A DNA stretch of 64,000 bases, from NCBI GenBank assembly GCA_030998225.1, contig JAPYXD010000701.1, forward strand, positions 7,920,501 to 7,984,500. Direction: 5' to 3'. Below are positions 46,701 to 59,600 of this stretch, piece by piece. The first letter of the stretch is position 1, and each line of letters begins with the position of its first letter. Both the position numbers and the translations under genes were made by a program. The stretch comes from Diplolepis rosae. Its lineage: Eukaryota; Arthropoda; Insecta; Hymenoptera; Diplolepididae. The notes under the pieces are model-generated. The model was not told the DNA's origin, did no database searches, and was given only the letters and a program-made list of their open reading frames with translations.

Positions 46701-49700
46701 GGTTTTGATTGGTTCGTGCTAGTTGTAATCGTAGTGGTCGTTATAGTTTTATACGGAGTAGTAACTGGAGGAAGCATAACGGTTTTCGGAGCAACAGGAC
46801 CCTGAGGTCTTGTAGGAGGTTCTTGACCTTGGAGTCCATATTCAATATACTCAATCAGATGATTAGGGAATTCGCTGAAATGGGGAATGACTCTGACATG
46901 TTCACAGTAAGTTTGATATTCTTTTAAGCGACTCTTGAATCTATCTAAGGCTGCGATACCAAAATAATACATCTTAGTACCTTCCGGTTTCCTAAGAGCG
47001 TCCAAAACAAATCTGAGAGCGAGACCCAAAGTCATATAGCTGTTCACTAAACCTCTTTCTATGATACCTCCGAAGAGTTGTGCCGTTATGTGTAATTCTT
47101 TATCCGGGTATTGAGGGAAGAATCTGTACTCTTCAAAGAGGTTTCGAAGCATGCAGTTAAAAACCTCTCGTTCTCTTTTACTACCAGAGTCCTGAAACTT
47201 CTTCAGCATGTCAAGAACTTCATCGATTGATAAAGTTGGATGTGGTGGATGGTTATATATTCGCTGAAAGTAACCGTTTGCTTCATCTTCAATTTCCTTG
47301 GAGACGTTTTGTGCCATGTCGGGGAAAAGATTCGAAGTTTCTGGAAGTCTTGACTTTTCAATGCCGGCTGGAGGTCCAAGACGGCCTAAACCACCGATTG
47401 CTGCACCGCCTGCAATAACTGAAGGCCCTTGAGTTCCAACTGGTCCTGAATGGAGTTGAGAGGACAGCGGGAGTATTGGAAATGGACTTGGCGAGGGTCC
47501 CATTAATCTCGAGGGTGATCCTGGTGCAGAAACTAATGGTCCAAGCCCGCCAGGCAAATTAAACGCGGAACTACTTGGTGGACCGAGACTAGAACCTAAT
47601 CCCATAGAGGCAAGACTGGAACCCAAGTTCCCAAGCGGATCCACTTGCTTCGAGGAGAATAGCTGCAGAAATAATGAAATTAATTAAATATCAGCCGCAC
47701 TGCCATAAGTGATAGATTCCTAGATCGCTAGTTATCAAAGAGAAAGTGAATTTGTACTTACTTGGCCTCCAAGTGTAGCAGGATTGAAAGGTTCGAGGCC
47801 GCGGTGTCTCAAAACTCCAGGAGGTGGTGGTCTACTCATGGTTCCTTTACTTAGCATTAAACTACAGTTTTGTACCATCGTCATGATAGCCTCGGCGCAC
47901 TCCTGAGAAACGCTTCTATAATGAAGAATAATTGCAATTTATATTGATATTTGCTTTTAACAGACCATGAATTTGCAGTACAATTAAATTAAATTGAAAA
48001 TCTTACCCAGCACAAACTTGAAGGCAAGCAAGAATGGTCGTAAGTGTTTCTTGGGGCAGCTGACTGGCTTTCGGAACGGTGGGATCTTCTTTCATGCCAG
48101 GACCAGTAACTTGCGGACATCTTCTTTGCAAAAATTTAACGCAAGCAGCGACAAAAATCTCGCCATGGTCTCTGATTTTATCAGTTAGCCACTTTTCTAA
48201 TTTCAAATATTCTCTTCGAGAAGCTAGGCATGCGAGATCAATAACAAAAGGAAAGGATTGTGCATTGAGTAGCGCGGACAACGCCTTCAGATCCTGTGCT
48301 ACATCTAGAATTCGAGATAGTCTCGTTTGGTCATGATCACCACGTAAGTACCATTCTGCCATGGCGTGCATTATAATAGTTTTTATCTTGACGTTATTTA
48401 CATGCCACGCATGATGCAGTATAACAGCAGCATTAGGGTGGTTTCCGAAAAATATAGGCATAAGAGTGCTAAGCAACTCTTGCCTCAATAACGTAATAGG
48501 TGGATTAATTTGAAGTAAAGCTAAAACAAGAACATCGGGACAATGTTGTATCGGCCATTTGAATATCTCTTGGACTTGTGCGTATAATCCTCTTTCAGCC
48601 ATGTGAAGTAAGAGCTCAACAACATTTAATGATCTCCACGTTTGCGCCTCTTTACTGTCACCTTCTGGGGCAGCTTTTAATACATCAACTGTTACTGAAT
48701 GGTACGGATAATCTGCGAAACAGAAGATGTCTGGACATTTTAATATCTGTTGTACTAGAGAAAACTGCCCCTCAACATTCTCCCAGTGTCTGTAAATGAG
48801 TTCAACAGGAAAGACATCCAGAGGAAAACCTTGTAGTTGGAGACCTAATCTTAAGCCACTGACAAGTAAGTTCAGTCCTTGACGATCTTTTACAATAAAC
48901 TCTGAGTGATCAAGTTGAACGATTACTTCATTCCATGGTAAAGAAGATTGCTGCAAATTCGAAATTGCATATTACTGTTATTGAACTAACTTTAAAATTG
49001 CTATAGATTGAAAGAGAAGTAATATTACTAACAACATCTTTCAACGTTTGAACGAAAACATCGACATTCCACGTCTTTGGTAAACAGCCGTCAGATGGTT
49101 TGTCTTTATTAGCGTCCTGACCAGAGTTTGAATTCGCCCAAAAGGACTGCAGGCCACCAGCATCGTCGAGGCCACTGCAACTTCGCGCCATATGAGATAA
49201 TACTCGTGCTACACATGTTGCCGAAATTTCTCGGGCACCAAGTCCAGTTAAAGCCGATCGACATTCCTCTACACTATTGGTGAATCCATATCCTAATTCC
49301 ATTATAAGCTCTACTAGAGCGTTCCCATCCTAACAAAAAATCAACATTAACATAAAGATTATTTTGTAATCAAATATTATATTCTAAATTAGCGTTAGAT
49401 TTTTAAAATTACCATTTGAGTGGACCCCATGATTTTTTGGCTAACTTGCGGCGCTTCCCCGTCGCCTGGATACAAAAGTGGTGCTAGCACCACTGGTACC
49501 AGTTCACGGGGAAAGTCCCGCCTCAAATTTTTGAGTAATTTTTCTTTTAATTGGGAAGAAATTTCAATACGATTAGATTCTTCAAGTACGTTGAAAAGAA
49601 TTAAGTGTAGGACCTCAGTTGAAGAGTCGCTTAATCCTTCGTTTTGTTTTTTGCTGTTCTCTGAGTGGACGTAATTTTGTATTAACTCTGGCACTTGTTT

Positions 49701-51131
49701 TTGGAGATCTTCTAGAGCTAGGGATTGAATTTCTGGTGTCTCTGAATGTTGTAAGGCGATTGCTATTACCACTTCTTGTATTAAAGTTAGCCCCAGGACC
49801 TTACGAAGATATGGAAAAAACTTCGGGGATGGATTTAAAGTCTGAAAATAATTCGATATAACATTCAAACCATTTGTCTTTAATACTAAAACTTAAGTTC
49901 ATAAACAAATAGTTTTATGTAAACTTTACCTTTTGCTGATGCAATGGGTGGTCGAAAGAGAAACAGAGGTTTGAAATGATAGAAGGTTTCTTAAGAATGG
50001 TTTTAAGTTCCTCCTTAAGAAGTTGCACCTGATAATAATCTTTTGCACTAGACTCTGGTGGTTCTCCAGTCGAAAAGTCAATACTCGAAAGCAAACAGCG
50101 CAATAAATGTCTGTCTGCCTCCAAACCCTTCCCCTGCACTAACTGTAGAAATATTGTTAATTATAGTAAACAGAAATCCTTTTATACTAGTTTTATAAGC
50201 AGAGAAATTAAGCATGCAAGAATAAAATGTATATTTTAAAAGTTCTGATTTACCTTAATGTAATTATAAAATACTTATTTTATTGAAAAAAGTCTCTCAT
50301 CATTCAGATAGAAATACGATTTAGATAAGAAAATGAAAATTCCAGTATTATCAATATTTCGCTTTCATTTTTCAATCGCACTGATTAACTTAATTAATAA
50401 AATCTTGTGTAGTAAATTCCAAAATATGAAAATTGATATATTTATGGTAATCTGACAAATAAATAAAATTAATTGACGGGACTTTAATGCAAAAATTTTC
50501 TCCATAAAATCTAACTGAAATTTGAGCTATTTTTTCCAAAAGAGAAATAAAAGAAGCAATCGGAGCAAATAGGCACGATCAGCAAAAAAGTCGAAACGGA
50601 AAAAAAGAAAGTAGCACTCCACTTGTCAAAATTACAAATTGGTGCATAATTAATACTAATTGTTGAGAGAAAGACGAAGCATGGATAAAGTAAATGGGTT
50701 TGTGAGGCTTTTTTCTTTTACTTAGGAGAAAATGTGAATTTCTTCATTCAAAATGGTACGTTAACGGGAAAGTGTGGTTAGAGACAAAGCAGTGAACGGA
50801 AACGTAGTTTTTTTTATTGAAACTCATTCTAGCAGTCAGACCAGCTATTGATACTTCATTCAAGTTTATTAGGAAGCAGTTTTACATTTCAGTTACAAGT
50901 TTTTCAAAAAACTGGGCGAACATATTGTCTAGATCGAAGTTTGTGTGGCAAAGTTACTGGCCAACGCAAACGCTGAAGGGGGGTGTAGGATGCAAGGAAG
51001 CAGGACACAACAGGTTTACTTTTACTTACAGCTGATATTTCCTGGCAGCTTCCCCGAAAATTTCTTTTATTTAACTTCGTAACCAAATAACTGATTTGTG
51101 ACAAAGTAAAAGACAACGAGTCCTGGTTCAT
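40738..51131 (-). CDS. CNOT1: CCR4-NOT complex scaffold subunit 1 (2400 aa)
   Basis: Scaffold of the cytoplasmic mRNA deadenylase complex. Exons: 51030-51131, 49930-50142, 49413-49841, 49033-49329, 48007-48950, 47762-47915, 46667-47662, 45608-46591, 44782-45441, 44424-44687, 44126-44343, 43840-44046, 43614-43740, 43087-43535, 41693-42772, 40738-40816. They total 7203 bases in consistent phase. The start [17 protein letters not shown] resembles the animal CNOT1 N-terminus. HEAT-type N-terminal repeats cover about 1-700. A low-complexity Gly/Pro/Ser linker follows. The MIF4G-like CAF1-binding domain is at about 1045-1290 ([13 protein letters not shown] to [13 protein letters not shown]). The CNOT9-binding region is at about 1370-1530 ([20 protein letters not shown]). 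The Not1 C-terminal domain is at about 1990-2390 ([20 protein letters not shown]), where NOT2/NOT3 dock. Length matches human CNOT1 (2376). Intact. Confidence 0.97.
46592..46666 (-). other. 75-bp CNOT1 intron that keeps the frame open
   Basis: Donor GTAGGTTT and acceptor TTTTTCAG border a 75-base intron with no stop. If retained it would add 25 hydrophobic residues ([20 protein letters not shown] and five more) between STR and PSIANATN. Confidence 0.7.
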
Positions 51132-53276
51132 AGTTCCATGAATACGACCTCGAAAGCTTCAAACACGTTTGAAGCTTTCTTCGGTATCCACGAAATGCCT
51201 CCCCGGGTTCTCTCCTCGTTAAAAGCATGTAAACTACATTGGCATAGTCTTGCGACCAACATCGGGATCGGTATTTTTTATTACAAATTCAAATCAACGT
51301 CATGGCTAGCACAACAGAAAAAATATTAAAACGTAACACTCAGAAAAATACAGCACACCTCACTAGATCTTTACTTCTATCTTTTTTCAGGAGATCTACG
51401 AATTTCAACAGACCTTCGCAGTCTTTGCACTCACTATCTCGCTTGCACTCCTTTACTGAGTTTCCTAATTTTATCACTCGATGGCGCTATTGTTTGGAGT
51501 TATGATTGGTTGATGAAACCGGACATCCGTCCGGATAATGGTGAGTTGTAAAAATCGTGTTTTTGAAACACATAACCCCAAAATTATTTTTCTCTTTAAA
51601 TTAAAAAAATTTTAACCAGTTTTTGGATAAGAATCTTCTCATATCATTCTAAAAAGAAAAATGATCTTTAACTATTTATATTATTGATAATACTATTAGC
51701 ATTATTATCTTTAATGAAGTATTTTAAGTATGTCATTAAAAATTGAAATCATTCGTCAAGAATTCGGATACGCAAACACTATTGGTTGAACGGTAAATAA
51801 TGGCAACTTGCATGATATTCCGCGCGAATTTTTAAACGAGGATTTTGAGAAAAATTCTGTCCACCAAAACATAGTCACGGTCAATTTTTGAAAAATATAC
51901 TTTTAACTTGCAAAGTAGGGGACATATTCAATTTCAAATAATATTAAATATACTACCATGTTAATTATAAATGAAACAAGAGAAAGGGTAGTAGTCTTGT
52001 GAACATTTTATTTAAATATCTTAATAAGTTTACACTTGAAAAAAATATTAAAATTCTTTTACCCGCACATTATAATTTGTTATCTGCTTCAAAAACTGGA
52101 GAATACTTAAGCATAAGAATTAGTAATCGAGTATCATGCATCGTAAACAAGGAATAAAAGTAACTTTGCATATAGAGTAAAATGTTAACAATATCAATTT
52201 TTTTCTTCGGATAATAATACACCTGAATATTTCTGCATGATTATTATTTGACATAAGCAGATAACGAACCTCAAGTCATAAACCTAAAGTAGTAATCGTT
52301 ATAATTATTATAACTCTCATATAGCCTGCCCTTTGTCGCAAATTTGATGTCTGCGAACCAAATGATTGGGTTTGACACTGTGCTTACATTGTACTATTTC
52401 TCTTTTGTCTTTACTACTCCTGCATGTACGTAAATACATATAGAAGGCACATATTTGTACTACATTGCAAATCGTGCTTAAAAACATCAATTTATATATT
52501 TTATAGAATGTAAAAAAGCTCGATTGGTCATTATTGCAGCGAACTTTTGACTAATGGCTCAAGTCATAACCAATTTGGTTCATTTTAAAATAAATACACT
52601 CTACTCCAACTAAAGTTTACTGCAATCAATTTGTATTGTAGTCATATAATTATATTTTAAATTCGAAGTCAAGATTGATTTTAACAATCAATTATTCTTT
52701 ACGAACCCACTAGAAATATGGCGCCATTAAAAAGAAAAGCTGCCTTTAGAACGCTTTTTCAGTCGTATCTCATATCTATTTCGAGCTCTTAAACTGATTA
52801 GACAAAGAAATATTTTAAGCCGTTTGGGAAAGTGTATAAAACCTTCACATGTAAAAATTCAATAACTATAACAAAAATACTTTCGCGAAAACAATCATTA
52901 AATCATGTTTCCGAATTTTCTATAGTTTCGCATCCAAGTACAAACTACAAAACACAAATGGCATTTGAAGGAAAATGCCTACGAATCTTAGATTATAAGA
53001 TTCATTGCAGGTACCTAAAACACTCATTAAATGTAGCTCTACCTATTGAACTAAAACAACAAGAAGCGAGGTCATTTAAGTCTTTAAAGAATGTAGTATT
53101 TAAAAGCAAAATATTGCGCATCATTTTAATTTGATATGTAAAAAAGACTGTCTATCATTTTGATTAGGTTGCGTATTAAAATATGTAGAAGAGAATGCAC
53201 TTATGAAGTGCACTTTTTTCCAACTTCTCGATGTTCGAAGTAAAAATGCAATCTATCAGCTGTATTAAATTTTGCT
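51132..53276. other. Region between CNOT1 start and LITAF gene end
   Basis: About 2.1 kb. The part next to 51131 should hold the CNOT1 5' UTR and promoter. The plus-strand open frame at 52832-53134 (100 codons) has no recognisable domain and I do not call it a gene. No RNA gene or repeat recognised. Confidence 0.45.
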
Positions 53277-54216
53277 TTATCTTCGATAACGTCCAAGATA
53301 TGCTTTACAATTCGGACAAGTGTGGTGCACGTCCATACACTCGTCGATGCAGCAAGGTATCAGACAGCATCCAAACCAACATCTGTAATTTATTTTAATA
53401 GATAAATTATTTTCAAAATCTAAAAATAAAATTAGTTGCACATTTTAAGAGAATGAGTTTAAACTAATGAAAATCTATTCAAAATTTACAAAACTAAATT
53501 TATAGTTCAAGAAGAATATCAAATTTTATTTAAAGATTTATTTGAAGAGAATAAATGTTCAATTGCACACTAATAAATTATTTTAAATACCCAAGTAAAG
53601 CAATGACAACACCAGAAATGTATGCAATCATTCCTGGTTCAGTTCTTGTTTTTGTGTCGATTTCGGCATGACAGTGAGGACAAATTGTGTGTGTTGCTCC
53701 TGGACCAACAGGAACTATAGTAGTTACTATGGTGGGTCCATTAGCATCTGAAATAAATATTTTTAGTAAATAAAATATTTCAAAATTATTTAAAAAATAA
53801 GATTGATAACTGATATTTAATTGATTTTAGAAAGCTTTAAAATTATTCTTAGAATTTGCTTCATCTTTCACTTTTTTATATATTGTAAAAAGATTCAGAT
53901 CTTAAAAAATACTTTTAATTGCAAGAGCCTCATTTTTTATTGGACTTATAAAATATATCAAAGAGAGAAATAAAAATATTCATCAAGTAAGAATAATTTT
54001 GCTGATTTGCTATTATCTAATCAGAGAATTCAGTTTTTTGCGTAATCATTCCAAAGTGAAATTGAGTCATGCGGTCGATGCAATTAAAACAGTAACAAGC
54101 TCACATGCTTCTGCTGGTGTAAATGGGCTCGCTGGTGCAACACCCACGGATTGAGCGTAACTAGGCGGTGCAGATGGAGGTGGTTCATAAGGTGGAGGAG
54201 GTCCATTTTTATTCAT
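53277..54216 (-). CDS. LITAF-domain membrane protein (124 aa)
   Basis: Exons 54105-54216, 53591-53747 and 53277-53382 give 375 bases in frame. The N-terminus is Pro/Tyr-rich ([20 protein letters not shown]) with PPPY and PPSY sites of the type bound by Nedd4-family WW domains. The LITAF domain covers the rest: a first CPHC knuckle, a hydrophobic insertion ([20 protein letters not shown]) that in this family lies in the cytoplasmic leaflet, and a second CPNC knuckle, which together bind zinc. LITAF-like proteins sit on late endosomes and lysosomes and act in trafficking. Insects have several paralogs, so no symbol is given. The short C-terminus AYLGRYRR is typical. Introns have GT-AG borders. 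Intact. Confidence 0.92.
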
Positions 54217-56637
54217 AGTGTTTGCTTCCGCCTAAAACCAGATGAATTATTTCTAATTATTTAAAAAATGTCAAAAAATACTTCTCTCGAATGTAAAAGA
54301 TTTTCTAAATTAATTTAGCTAATTATATAAATTAGTATCCTATTCACGCAAGGAATAATAAAGATAATTACATTAAATGATATAATCTCGAATTAATAAA
54401 CGATATTATTATTGATAAATAATACTAAAAAAATATTATTTCATAAAAAATAATCATTGCCAATTTGTCAATTAACGTTACTTGCATTATAATTTTTTCG
54501 AAGTAAATTAGAATACCTTGAAGTAATAATTTTCTAAAACGGTAGAGTAATGAAGATATTTAGTGTTTAGTGTTTACATATCGGTTAGTAAGGACCTTAC
54601 GACCTTTAACTTCCAAGAAGTGATAACTCAATCTTGGAAAATTCAATGAATTAAAATTGTCAATCCTGTTTGTAAATAACAAATAATGTGATAGAAACAT
54701 CTTGTGTCAACCAGAGTCGATTCTTCTGATTTCTTCCTGCTATTTTTAATTCTAAAATCCAATCCATTTAAAAACCAAGGCCATCAAAATTGTAACTTTA
54801 TTCTAAAATTAAAACAGCCATTTTAAAAATCTAGATGAAATTTCCATGTGTCTATGTAAAATATCCAATTTAAATAGAAGTTATTTCTAAGAAATAACAA
54901 AAAATGACATAATATAAATTTTTTCACTTGAATTGATAAAAAGAAACATAAAACAGCTGGGATCAGACATGGAAATGATTGTGACGTAGTTAGATACAAA
55001 TGTCATTTTTATCTTTTTTATGATATCAATTTCATAACACCAGATCTACACAATTATAGTATGAACCCCTAAATATAGATGCGTGTGACCCAATTTGCAG
55101 AATTATGTGTCATTGATGACACCTCTGCCCAAATACTATACAATGGATAGAAAAGTTCACGTGTGCTATTCATTTATATTTACTACCATAGAAGACACTT
55201 ACCAGACAATAAGATCACGTCAACAATCGCACAATTTCAATTGCTTTTTGTGAAGAAATTCTTTGTTTTTCAAAACAAATATTTAGAAAATTTATCACTA
55301 TTCAACGATTGACCACGATCTAGCAAAGTGCTAAACATGCAAAACACAGTGGGTTTTCCAACTTTTCTCAAAAATTTTATGGTGGCGCTGTATGTTTCTT
55401 TCAGGAACATCCAAGGAACATCGACCATGCGTATTATATAGATGTAATAAAGACAATTTTTTTTTTTTGGTGATTACTCATTTTTATAAATAAATCAATC
55501 AATATTACTTTTTTGGCTGTGTAGAGATACGATTTAAAATGCAGAAACTCCTTTGAGGTTAGGCAAATATGCTCCCCTAAGATACGCTAAAAATTAATAA
55601 AATTTACAATTATATCTTAGTTTTTATTGATAAAGTATGTTTAAGCAGAAATTTATGAGAATTACAAAGATTAAAAATATGAGACACATTTAATTGTATT
55701 TTAGGGAAAATGCTCCACAATTTTAGAAGGAATCGTACAAAAAAATTATGATTGTAGAGAGTTACAATTTGGAAGTTTGTTGGTAACTTATTTTTAATTT
55801 AAAAATTTCAGAATTCAAACTGGAGGTATTAAACAATTTTTTTAGAATCTTTTATATTCTTTTTTTGTAAATTAATTCAAAAATGTCCGCCTTATTAGTA
55901 TGTATTATCATGTGTTCCAAAACTGATCTAACACCTTTCCATGGACCCATGGATAAAACAGTGATCTATCTTTAGGTTATGTCAGGTTATGTTTTTCATA
56001 AATTTTCTTTTATGTTCTCACGAACTCTGTTCATCAATAGTAACAATTTGAATTTTTCAAATGCATTTAAAATTGTTTTTCAAGAAGCTAAATAATTTCA
56101 ATATGGTAGAATTTGAGAAATAGTCTACCTTTGAAGTGTCGGTAATGTATTTATCGACCAAAATCTCTGTCAAGAGGCATCTGGCTTGTGTTTATAAATC
56201 ATGGTGAATCATGGTTGGGTTTCTGGGATAGTTGGATAGTTTGAGAAAAAATGGGATGGGAAGTGGGAACCTCCATAAACAATCGCTGCCAATCGGTTGT
56301 TTATTAACTTATAATGATTCTTTAAAATGTCCAATTGTTTGATTAAAGTATCGACCCAAGTGATTCTTGAGTTCTTAAATGGTATGTAGTGATCAAAAGT
56401 GCATCCTGCAAGTGTCATCTGCTTTTTTTTGCATGAGTCTGTGAGCCATTGCTCCTTTGGAGTACATCGCGTATCCTGTTCTTGCTCAGAAATCAAGTCC
56501 ACAAAATAAGTATAAATTAAGTGCTTTTAATATAAGTTGCTTAAAGTCTGAACGAGTCGTTGCTTGCAGCAGAATTTTCCTCTCATTTACTCATTTTTTG
56601 GAGTTTGTGATGGCTAGATAAGTGGTGAATATTTAAA
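54217..56637. other. Divergent intergenic region between LITAF and JARID2 genes
   Basis: About 2.4 kb, expected to hold both promoters and 5' UTRs. A minus-strand open frame at 56209-56502 (97 codons, starting MDLISEQEQDTRCTPKEQWL) has fairly normal composition but no domain I recognise. It has no evident splice partners, so it is left uncalled. Poly-T at about 55460. Nothing else identified. Confidence 0.45.
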
Positions 56638-59600
56638 ATGGTATTGAATCGAAATGATAAAAGGAAAAGAAAAGAAGGAGACCTCGTGGATCTCATGGAT
56701 CCTCTGTCAGAATCATCAAAAAGGTATATTCATTGTTATCATTGCTCTATTTATTGATACTAAAGTTGATTAGCTTTTACTCTCTTGATTGAACTTTTCA
56801 AAAATTAAACTTTTTGCGTTTTAATATTTGTCATAGCTAATTTTGCAAATTATTTGCGTGCCTTATTACTACCTCAGCTTTATTGATTTTTTGGAGTAAC
56901 CATATTATACTTTTATTTGGCTATGATTTCAATTAAGTTTACAGAATCGACTTTTTGAAAATAATAATGATGTAAAATATAATTGATTAAAATTACTTTT
57001 CAGGACCAAAGTTCACGCACAAAGAAAGTTTGCACAAGGAGCAGCAACAATTTACAGTCCTGCAAGTACACCCGTTAAGGAGAAAGAAAGGGCAAAACCA
57101 GCTGTTATCACTGAATTAATAACTCACAAACGTCCCAACACAGAAGATTTTTTAACTTTCCTATGCTTCAGAGGTGTTGTTTTCTTTACTTGTTTAAAGT
57201 ATAATTTGAGACCATAATTGATAAATAATTTTTTTCTTTTTAGGTACTTCTATACTGCCTCCGAGTTTGAATTTCTTCAACGTCAGTGCAAAGAAGGAAA
57301 AGTCAGAGTCAAAATCCACGAAAGCTTCCAAGACAAATTCCTCTTCCAGCTCCAAAACAGTGACTTCCGATTCCTCGAAATCTGACTCACCCCAGAAAGC
57401 AACTAAATCCAAACCCAATGTCCCTGTTAAAAAAGAGTTTACTAAGGAAATTCAAAAAACGATTAAGTTCAAGACAAAAACCTCGACAGTACAAGCGCTG
57501 AAGAAAAAATATCTAGAGCAGCGTCTTGCTAAACAGCGAATTAAAAATAAAATCAAAGCGTCATACGTTATAAGAACTCGATCTTGCACAGAGAGAACTA
57601 TAGGAAAGCCAGTGGATGAATTATCTACTAGGAATTTCTTACCAAAAGCAGAATGTAAACGACGTGGTTTAAGAAGCGGTGGCTTCGTTGAAAAAACTGT
57701 GGATTCAAAAGTCACTCCAAAAATTAAGCGCTCTCCGATGAAACCCAAGAAGAGAGTTCTTGCAAAAAGCAAAAGCAATGAATCCTCTAATTCGGATTCA
57801 ACTTCTGATGATGAAGCAACCAAGTCTTCTTACCAAGTGAAGAAAGTAACGAAACCTGTACCAAAAAAGGTTTGTACGAGGAATAAGTCGGAATTGAGAA
57901 GAGTGACACGATCTTTCGTGGAAACCAAATCTCCTCAGCATCTTTCAAGAAGGCCAACAAGAAAGACGAAGGAAGCTGCGGCCATTTATATGGAAATTCT
58001 TGGGCGAAAACTAGTCAGTCCGGAGTTAGAGAATGATGAAGATAGTATCTCACTCGATAGTTTTCCAGAATTGCCTAATGCTCGTAGGAGTTTAAAGGAA
58101 GAAATTGAGATTAAGGCTAAGGTGAAACAAAATTCTAAATCTGGCGCCAAAGAAAAGGAGAGCAAAGGAGAAAGTATTGTTAGCAGTAAAAAGATTGATA
58201 ATTTGAGAACTGTGAAGACAGTTTTGAAGAGCAAGAGACTTGTTAAAATTCATAAGTACTGTGAGCTCGAGACTGATGAGGAATCTGAGAGTTCTAGCAA
58301 TAGTGAGAAAAGTAGCAAAAATAGGCCCATAACTCGGCGAAGTTTAAATAAGCCGAGCAAGCCTACTAGTAGAAGTTTGAGATCTTCTTCGAGAAATACC
58401 CCGATGAAGGTAAAAATACAGAGCTCTGAGATTCAGACATTTGTTGGGAAGAAGGAAAATCAGGGTACTATTAAGTCTGTAAAGGAGAAAGTATTGATAA
58501 AGCGGAAACGAGAACAGATCGAGAAGAAAGAGGAAGAAAAGAAACAAGAAGGAAAAAAGGTGGAATGTAGAAAAGAAAATGATAAGATTGATGAAAGTAA
58601 AAGCAAAGAAATTAGAAAGGAAGTAAGTAAAAAAGAGGAAATTAAGAAAGAAGAAAGTAAAAAAGAAGATGCAAAGAAAGATAGTAAAAAAGAAGAAGGT
58701 AGAAAGGATGAAAATAAAAAGGAGATTAAAAAAGATGAAGTTAAAACGGAAACTAAAAAGGAAGAAATTCAAAAAGAACTAAAAAGAGATGAAGTTAAGA
58801 AAGAAGAAACTAAATATGCAATTGCAAACGAAACAAATAAATTAGAGAAAAATGCTGACACTGAAGAGGGAATGGAAGACTCTGACGAAGAAACTCTTTG
58901 TTCGATTCTCAATAAAATGAAAAAGAAAAAAGAAGCAGATGATGAAGCTCTAAAAAAGGTAGAGTCAAATAAAATGAAAGTTCCTAAAGAAGTAAGTAAA
59001 ATTGACCCAAGAAAAATATCCGACGATGAAGAATCATTTAGGGGCTTTACAAAAAAAGCGATTTCGAAGGTTCTGGATTCCTGTCAGTCTCACGTTAATG
59101 CAAATCTTCTAGTTTCGAATGATGTGGACCCTAAATCTCTTCCACTTGAAAAACCACTTGCTGATCAGGTAGAATCACCTCTAAAAATAAAGGATGATAA
59201 ACCTTCAGTATTAAAACCAACTCTCAATATGCCTCTCGTCAAATCTACTCCCCTTTTGATTGAAAACACGACTCCAAAAGCTGAATCTGTGAAGCAAGAT
59301 AAAATATGTAATCATAAATCTGATATAGGGGTGAATATAATAGATATGCCATCCTCAGCAATGCTTGGAAGAAAGGAGAGAGTTAATATGTCCAATGAAC
59401 AGATAGAAAAATGGCTTAACGAAAGTTCTCTTGCTAAAGAGGAAAGTAAAGTCGAAATGGAAAACGTGTCCAATTTTAACTATGAAACTGCTGAGAAACC
59501 GAAAGTTTCTTCACATCATTTATCTATTTCTTCTAAAATACAACATTTAGTAAGACCCGTAAACGTTACTTTAGCAAAATTAAACGATAAGTCAAAGGGG

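Noticed and set aside
52832..53134. 100-codon plus-strand open frame between CNOT1 and the LITAF gene
   Set aside because: No recognisable domain, no splice context and AT-driven residue use. Not enough to call a gene.
56209..56502. 97-codon minus-strand open frame upstream of JARID2
   Set aside because: Plausible composition but no family recognised and no partner exons. Noted in the intergenic entry only.
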